The notes beneath the pieces were generated by a model, which had not been told where the DNA came from, did not search any database, and saw only the letters and a program-made list of their open reading frames with translations. DNA of 64,000 nt from Labia minor (Eukaryota; Arthropoda; Insecta; Dermaptera; Spongiphoridae). The position numbers were made by a program, and so were the translations under genes. Shown here piece by piece: positions 58,264 to 64,000 of the stretch. Position 1 is the stretch's first letter, and each line of letters opens with the position of its first letter. The stretch spans positions 30,064,720-30,128,719 of the forward strand of contig OY720346.1 of assembly GCA_963082975.1 (NCBI GenBank), in the 5' to 3' direction.

Positions 58264-60020
58264 TATATAATAAATTTTTTATTATTTAAAATGTATTTAA
58301 TTATTATATCTATTAAAAAAGATGGGGATGCACGGAAAATTTTTATTTTCGGGAGGAGGGAATATTTACTAGTATAATGATTGAAAATCGATGCTTTAGA
58401 GCTCAAAATGATTTGTTTGAGGAAAATGTTTATTTAAAAATATTAAAATTTTATAGCATATCAGTGATAACATGTTTGTGTTCTTTTGGAGCTCCATATC
58501 ATCATGATCTTATGATACAAGCTATAATAATTTCAAAGAGATACTTTCGTACAAGATATAAGCTTCCTGGACAGAAAATTAAACACTTCTTTAGGATCAA
58601 CAGACAAAGAAAGCATAAATTATTGGTAATGATTGATAAATGTTAATTGTCCTATTGGCTAAATGAATTTGTTTGGTTTGATGGTGTTTCGCAGAGAACT
58701 GTTAAAAGTGTCTCAACACTGGGGTAGTACCCGTTGACACGAAATACGGTATCAGAATTGTGGGCTAGTGTACCAAATTCGCTTTTAATAAAAATTAGTA
58801 TATTTTCATTTACTTGCTACTATTTTTTAATTAAATTGAAAGATGCAATATTTTTCCACCTTAAATTTATTTTTTCTGATGTTCATAAATCAAAATGGAG
58901 CATTAATTCTGTCTAAGAGTGTTATATTCAAATATGTAATTATGTTTTGAGAAAAAATAAATTTCCTTTTAATTCTTAAAAAAATACATAGTATAAATAT
59001 TTTAATTGTAAACAATTTATTTATTTTTTTTAATAAATCTTGAATGTATGTGCTTATATTCTTCGAAGATGAAAATTTGCTTTTGTAAAAAAAATACTTG
59101 TATTTTTTCTATTAGAATAGCGTTTTGTTGAAATTTTCACAAAACAATTGAAAATGAAAGGGCTTGGATTATTCACTGTTTCTCATTGTCACAAAGTTTA
59201 CTTACTTGACTTTCGTAAAATCGTCATAAAAATGTTCTCTCGACTAATTTCACATAAAATATTAAATATATTTTGAATTGCGTTTAAATTGGAGAGAAAA
59301 CTATAACCCCAAGAAGAAAATTTTACCTTTTACCCCCTTTTCCTTCTCGCATAGCCCAACTCCATCCCGAAACTCCAACACAACCCTCTGCAAAAAAAAA
59401 GAAAGAAGGCGCAGACAATGGTTCTCGGCCCTGTACAAAGGTTGCCCCAAATGCCTTATAGTAAAAATCTTTTGCATAATTTAGAAATGAGCTACAAAAG
59501 CATCGCGCGCGCCTTAAATTTGTGCCTTTAGTCCCTAGACTACATTTTTAACTTGATCTTAAATTTTTAATTACCATGAAGTTTTATTAGAATTTACGAT
59601 TATGGCATCGAGTCATGACAAAATAAATTATAAAAGATTTTTAACCCCACAATATTCATTTTTAATTTATTATTATTAATAATATATATATATATATATT
59701 GAGATTAAAATAACAATTTCTCGAAAAAAATGTTTTATAAATTATATAATTTACGTTATTTCAAGTTCTTTCGGATTATTTTAGATATATAAAAATGTCT
59801 ATAATTTTATATTTATTTATAAATAAGTTTTAAATAAAATAAAAAATTTGAAAGTTGAATTGATAAAATAGCTTCTTTATTTATTTTAATTAAATAATTA
59901 AATACAGTAATAAAATATTAAATATACATTTTATAAGTAAAAAAATAAAATTTCGAAGTTTTCAATAGTATGAATTTATTTTTTAAAAAAAGAATAATCA
60001 ATAATAATTTATACAATTAA
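58264..60020. other. AT-rich spacer with an unassigned complex block
   Basis: 58320-58760 is more complex and has an 89-codon plus frame (58377-58646) of normal composition but no recognised domain. It could be a decayed transposon. 59280-59470 is C- and A-rich with unconvincing frames. A TA run lies at 59682-59699. Confidence 0.45.
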
Positions 60021-60435
60021 CTAGCTGCTCAGAGCGCCTTCGGCGCTCTTCACACCTAGACGGGGGCTCCGCCCCCTGTACCCCCGAGTGGTACATAGTA
60101 TTTGGTTGAAAGTAGTAAAAGGTTTTCATCCATTTTGTTTCAATCAATATATTTCATAAAACATTCATTTCTTTTTGTGTTCTTATTTAAAATATATTTT
60201 TATTTAATCAGTAAATTAATTATATATTTTATTATTGTATATGGTATATATATGTATGTGGCTCAAAGATACTCGAAAGTTCTTGGCCGCAACAACCACA
60301 TTTCTCCAAGTGTCCCTATCCTGAGCCCTTGTCCCATCTCTCTTACGTCCCTTCCTACGCGTCATTGGTTTTCCAAGCGGACGTTTTCCAATCGGTCTCC
60401 CCACCAATATCTTTTTCCTCTCCCATTCTAGCCAC
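60021..60435 (-). mobile_element. Helitron-like element, inverted partner of the 1-424 copy
   Basis: The 3' end on the minus strand is CTAG (60021-60024) with host T at 60020, preceded by hairpin AGAGCGCC/GGCGCTCT and by GGGGGC/GCCCCC, exactly as in 1-424. Similarity to the first copy runs through the AT-rich part and the LINE fragment up to the window-start equivalent at 60435. It must extend further 5' (to higher coordinates), probably including the LINE part to about 60590. The 5' TC terminus could not be fixed because the other copy is cut off. Confidence 0.65.
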
Positions 60436-60590
60436 GTGCCCTGCCTATCGCAGCTTTTTCCCTTTTATAATCCTAACTATTTCTGAAGATGCAGAGAGGC
60501 CATGCAATTTCTTGTTATGCAGTCTCCCCCATTCCCCGGTGACCTCATCTTTCTTTGGCCAATAAATGCAGGGAAAAATCCTATCCTACA
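60246..60590 (-). pseudogene. LINE ORF2 C-terminal fragment
   Basis: The minus strand encodes, with shifts and stops, an FIGQRKMRS block (near 60560), then KKILVGRPIGKRPLGKPMTR, RAQDRDTWRNVVVAAKNFRV and SLSH before the 3' end near 60246. Same family as 1-190, 26818-27060 and 36480-36660. It covers the post-RT segment plus tail, longer than the copy at 1-190 can show. Part of the Helitron-like element. Confidence 0.75.
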
Positions 60591-60781
60591 GGCAAAATAA
60601 TTTTTTTATATATTCCCTTTGATATAATTTTGATGAGATAAACCTCTATTGCAAGATAACAGGCGTTTCCCGATTGCAACCCCGATTTAAATTCTTCTCA
60701 AATATTATTATCCTTTGTGAATGACAACACATATTTATTTCTAAATATATATTGTATATTTTATTTTTATTTACTATTGTA
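60591..60781. other. Spacer with a MITE scrap
   Basis: ATAACAGGCGTTTCCCGATT at 60656-60675 matches a phrase inside the hAT-like MITE at 40443-40714. Otherwise AT-rich. Confidence 0.45.
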
Positions 60782-61256
60782 CAAGGGCAGGTCAATAAGT
60801 CCGTGACTTTTTTTAAATTTTTTTAAATGTTTTTACATAAAAAATTATTTTCAACGTAGTCTCCTTCGAGCTTTATACACCTCGTGCAACGTTTCACCAA
60901 TTTTTTATCCCTTCCAAAAAATAAGATTTGTCGGGGACATGAAAATAGATTTGTTTGTGAGAAGATTTCATCGTTGGAACCAAATCTCTTTCCGCCGAGT
61001 CATTTCTTCAAGTATGGAAACAGTCACTCGGGGCTAAATCCGGAGAATAGGGCGGATGAGGTCCCAATTCACGGTATTTCTGGAAATTCACTTTTTTCCA
61101 TTTTGTTCTCATATCACGAGGTAGTCTGCTATTAATGATTGTCAAACAAAGACCCAGTTGGTACAAATTTCGACAAGTGTCAGCTGATAGTTGCCTGCTG
61201 ACAGGAGCAGTGTTACCATTTTATTCAAAAAGTTACGGATTATTGACCTGCTCTCG
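60782..61256 (-). mobile_element. Internally deleted mariner element, second copy
   Basis: Left end CAAGGGCAGGTCAATAAGTC after TA (60780-60781); right end GACCTGCTCTCG to 61256, where the flanking TA is mutated. It aligns with 15026-15522 throughout, in the same orientation, including the phrases around the deletion junction (GGAAATTCACTTTTTTCCAT, GAGGTAGTCTGCTATTAATG). The minus strand retains only a damaged third-Asp block. Shared deletion shows both descend from one non-autonomous founder. Confidence 0.8.
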
Positions 61257-61907
61257 AATCGTTTATATTGTATTGTTTATATATATATATACTCTTGGGT
61301 TGATAAAAATCAAATTTAAGATTGTTATTTTTATCATTATTTTAATAAAAAAAAAGAAATTCATTGGTATTAATTTCAATTGGATACGTCTAAAGTTTTT
61401 AAATAAAGAAAATTATATTGTTAGGATTTTTTAAAATATTTTCATAAGAAATTATTTTTTTCTTTAGTATTTATATATATAATATACCTTCCCGATTTCA
61501 TATTAAAATTTATTTGATAATAATAATTAATATAGTAAAACGAATGAGAATTGCATATATGAATATGTATTTATTTTTGTATATTAAAATTGAAAAAAAA
61601 ATTATAAATTATATTTTTTTATACTTGTATGTTATTAATATTTGATAAGATAAGAACATATTTTTTTTTGTTTATAACATTCAATATGCAAAATAATTCT
61701 ATGTCGTGGGGGCTTCGTGGGTGATTGCATTTCATGAAACAACTTTTAGCGTATTCTGTTAGTAGGAAAACATTTTTATCAAAGAATATTTGAATTATAT
61801 ATCGTATATATAAATATTTACTGTATTTTTAATTATCAGGCACATGTAAAAATTTATTGCAAATATATATATATATATATATCAAATATATATATATATA
61901 TATATAT

Positions 61908-61945
<38 letters not shown>

Positions 61946-62159
61946 CATAAATGCCCTAGAAAGAAAATCTAATAAAAAATTCAAAATGTTAATGTAATGT
62001 AAAGGAAAGTATTGCTTTTGTGATAAAATATCTGAATTGAGATTTTAGTATTTCTTTACGTTTTAAATAATCTTTACAATGAAGTCTTTGTGTTCAATAA
62101 TTTCACCGATTTCATGATAACATTAAAAAATTTGTTATTATATATTTTTGAAATAAGCA

Positions 62160-62193
<34 letters not shown>

Positions 62194-62860
62194 TTGTTAT
62201 AATATTATATTGATAAGTTTGACGAAGGCTAAAAAAATATTTTTAAAATATTCATTTGTTAGGGAAAAGAGAGAAAGAGAAACAAAATCATAAATACAAG
62301 GGATGAAACTTAAATAATAGATTGGTGTCTCTGTTAAAGTTGCATTAAATAAATAATTTAAAAATTTTGAAAAAAAAAAGATTTTTAGAAAGGCATGTTT
62401 AAATAATAAATGTTACTGGAACAGAATATGGGAAGGTCCACAAATTTTTTTATTATTATTATTAATAATAATTTAATCATTTAATTTGATTCATTGTATT
62501 GGTGATAGAAAATATATTAAATTGGCAGAGATTGAGTATTATAAAATATAGATGATAATATGTTTAAAAGATTATGGGACTATTATTAAGAACTTGCAGT
62601 TGCTCGGTTCTCTAAAAAATCTATAGAATATAATTTTTGTTTTTGTTTTTGTATCCTATTGTGAATCCACCTCAAAGTATATATAACCAAATAGTAATTT
62701 TGTTAAAAAGTCAAAATTTTTAACTTTTGTTATTTGTTAAATAATTTATATTAAATATTGTGTTTTTCGTTTCTTGGTAGGACGTCTTTTTATTTTCGGA
62801 GTAGAATTAATTAAGATTACTTTATACATTTGCTAACATCTAATATTGAATGGTATAGAA
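61257..62860. other. AT-rich spacer with microsatellites, no gene seen
   Basis: Contains the minisatellite at 61864-61941 and (ATT)n at 62161-62194. A 99-codon frame (61135-61434) and a 67-codon frame (62090-62293) are driven by AT and ATT repeats. Confidence 0.55.
61864..61941. repeat. (TA)n minisatellite with TCAAA punctuation
   Basis: Three TA tracts are separated by ATCAAATA at about 61881-61888 and 61905-61912, giving a unit of about 24 bases, followed by a longer uninterrupted TA tract. Confidence 0.85.
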
Positions 62861-63329
62861 CAGAGGTTCTTAAACTGTGGTCCGCGGACCCCTGGGGGTC
62901 CGCGAAGCCTTTACTGGGGGTTCGCAAAGCCATCGTACAGGTGCACGAGAAAATGATGAGTCAGTTAAAACTTTAATTAATATAAAAGAAGCGATGGCAT
63001 GGCTTTGTGAGGAAACAGATCAAATACCCAAATTCAACGAAATGTGCAAGAAAACTATTGCTACCGTTTCCATCTTCATAGCTGAATTTAGCTGAATTTT
63101 CTTTCTTCAATATTATAATTTCTAATAAAATGTGTTCTACTATATGCAAAAAAATCGTTATTCACCAATCACTGTTAGAAATATCCATCATATATCCTTG
63201 TTCTTATGAGATCGTAAGCCAGAAATTAACTAATAAAATGACGTAAAGTACCTAAAGTTGGGATGGGGTCCGTCAAAAATTTTTTTTTCAAGTGGGGGTC
63301 CGCGGAGTACAAAGGTTTAAGAACCTCTG
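62861..63329. mobile_element. hAT-type MITE with 8-bp target duplication
   Basis: Ends CAGAGGTTCTTAAACTGTGG and GTTTAAGAACCTCTG are inverted. GTATAGAA flanks both (62853-62860, 63330-63337). Each end continues into GGTCCGCGGACCCC / GGGGGTCCGCGGAG. The 469-bp element contains a 72-codon frame (62877-63095) whose second half (EAMAWLCEETDQIPKFNEMC) looks like ordinary protein, possibly a scrap of the parent transposase gene; I cannot assign it. Confidence 0.9.
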
Positions 63330-63337
63330 GTATAGAA

Positions 63338-63866
63338 ACATCTAGATGGCTGAACTTGAATAAAAATAAAAATCTCAAGCAAATAATTACGCTGTTCACA
63401 GGAGTAGTATTATCTTCAGAACAAACTTCACACTTACACCCATTCCAACAATCACAAAATACTTAATTTAATGAAGGTAGCTATGTTTAGAGATTCAGAG
63501 AGGCCTGCAATTCCTCATCAATGCATCCTTTTTTTGTCCCATCAATCCATAAATTTTAAGTTTTTTATTAGATAAATTTTTAAATATATAAATATTAATT
63601 TCTCTCTCTTTCTATATATATATATATTATTATTCTGTATGAAAAAATTTACTTATCAAAAATATTTATAATGAGATTATATTTATCTTACTAAAACTTT
63701 CATAAAAACAAATAAAAATAAAGAAAGCGTATATCATCTATTAATTTAAATTAACAAAATAATTACAATAGTTAATCACGACTAACTTAATAAATTTTCT
63801 TATATAATATTAAAAATGTTTCATATCAATTGAAATAATTAAATGAATTAAAAGTGGGTATATATA
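63338..63866. other. Spacer with a LINE scrap
   Basis: GATTCAGAGAGGCCTGCAAT at 63493-63512 and the bases to about 63560 match, with changes, the LINE segment at about 60487-60560 (GATGCAGAGAGGCCATGCAA), minus orientation. The rest is AT-rich with a CT/TA run at 63601-63628. Confidence 0.5.
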
Positions 63867-63975
63867 CAGGGCGTCCCAAAATAAAAAAGCAGTTTGTCTG
63901 TAATACGAAATTGAAATCTGCTCTTTCATTTTGGGACATCCATTGAAATCTGCTCTTTCATTTTGGGATACCCTG
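63867..63975. mobile_element. 109-bp TA-flanked MITE
   Basis: CAGGGCGTCCCAAAAT (63867) and ATTTTGGGATACCCTG (to 63975) are inverted ends flanked by TA. Inside, ATTGAAATCTGCTCTTTCAT plus TTTGGGA occurs twice in direct order, so one end has been duplicated. Tc1/mariner-type ends, non-coding. Confidence 0.8.
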
Positions 63976-64000
63976 TATATATATATATAATAAATATTTA

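Noticed and set aside
58377..58646. 89-codon plus-strand frame
   Set aside because: Normal-looking composition but no family motif; may be old transposon DNA. Not called as a gene.
62090..62293. Leu-rich frame as a membrane peptide
   Set aside because: The Leu run is the translation of an (ATT)n repeat.

Overview
The window is 64 kb of very AT-rich eukaryotic DNA, and I can support no complete host gene in it: no intact multi-domain reading frame, no rRNA, no functional tRNA and no CRISPR array. Long (TA)n, (CT)n and (TAA)n microsatellites, animal-type mariner transposases, Jockey-like and RTE-like LINE fragments, hAT-type MITEs and Helentron-like elements all point to an invertebrate animal. 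An arthropod is most likely, and an AT-rich crustacean or insect would fit, but the species cannot be read from the sequence. It looks like a large intergenic or intronic stretch.

Layout. 1-424 is the 3' part of a Helitron-like element carrying a LINE C-terminal fragment; an inverted partner lies at 60021-60435. 1.2-8.7 kb holds a hairpin repeat, a tRNA-derived SINE nested in a hAT-like MITE, a mariner remnant and two GC-richer islands (2.0-2.3 and 8.2-8.65 kb). 11-20.5 kb is dense in mobile DNA: one Helentron-like copy (family 1), a near-perfect 1-kb fold-back, a deleted mariner, a mariner split by a Jockey-like LINE, and another mariner relic. 22-29 kb has a tRNA-like head, a third short repeat family, a mariner pseudogene and LINE pieces. 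32.4-36.7 kb has a second family-1 copy beside a transposon with 28-bp inverted ends, a 209-bp tandem duplication and LINE scraps. 37-48.5 kb carries most GC-richer islands (37.0, 38.8, 43.7-44.5, 47.3-47.6 kb), one family-2 copy, a MITE with 31-bp ends and a third full family-1 copy. 48.8-50.6 kb has two hAT MITEs with exact 8-bp target duplications, one of them holding a family-2 copy. 52-64 kb has more MITEs, a 56-bp perfect palindrome, a 526-bp mariner with an open 92-codon frame, the inverted Helitron partner, a second copy of the deleted mariner from 15 kb, a hAT MITE and a 109-bp TA-flanked MITE.

How the parts relate. Nothing here forms an operon or pathway. The most informative signal is structural. 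Two repeat families share the layout of Helentron-associated elements (HINE/DINE-1 type): a TTTTTAC start, a short inverted repeat near the 5' end, its partner set in from the 3' end, a terminal hairpin, a CTTATT-like end and a microsatellite core. They also share an ordered set of short core motifs. The GC-richer islands, separated by AT desert, are the best candidates for regulatory DNA of a nearby developmental gene; that is inference only.
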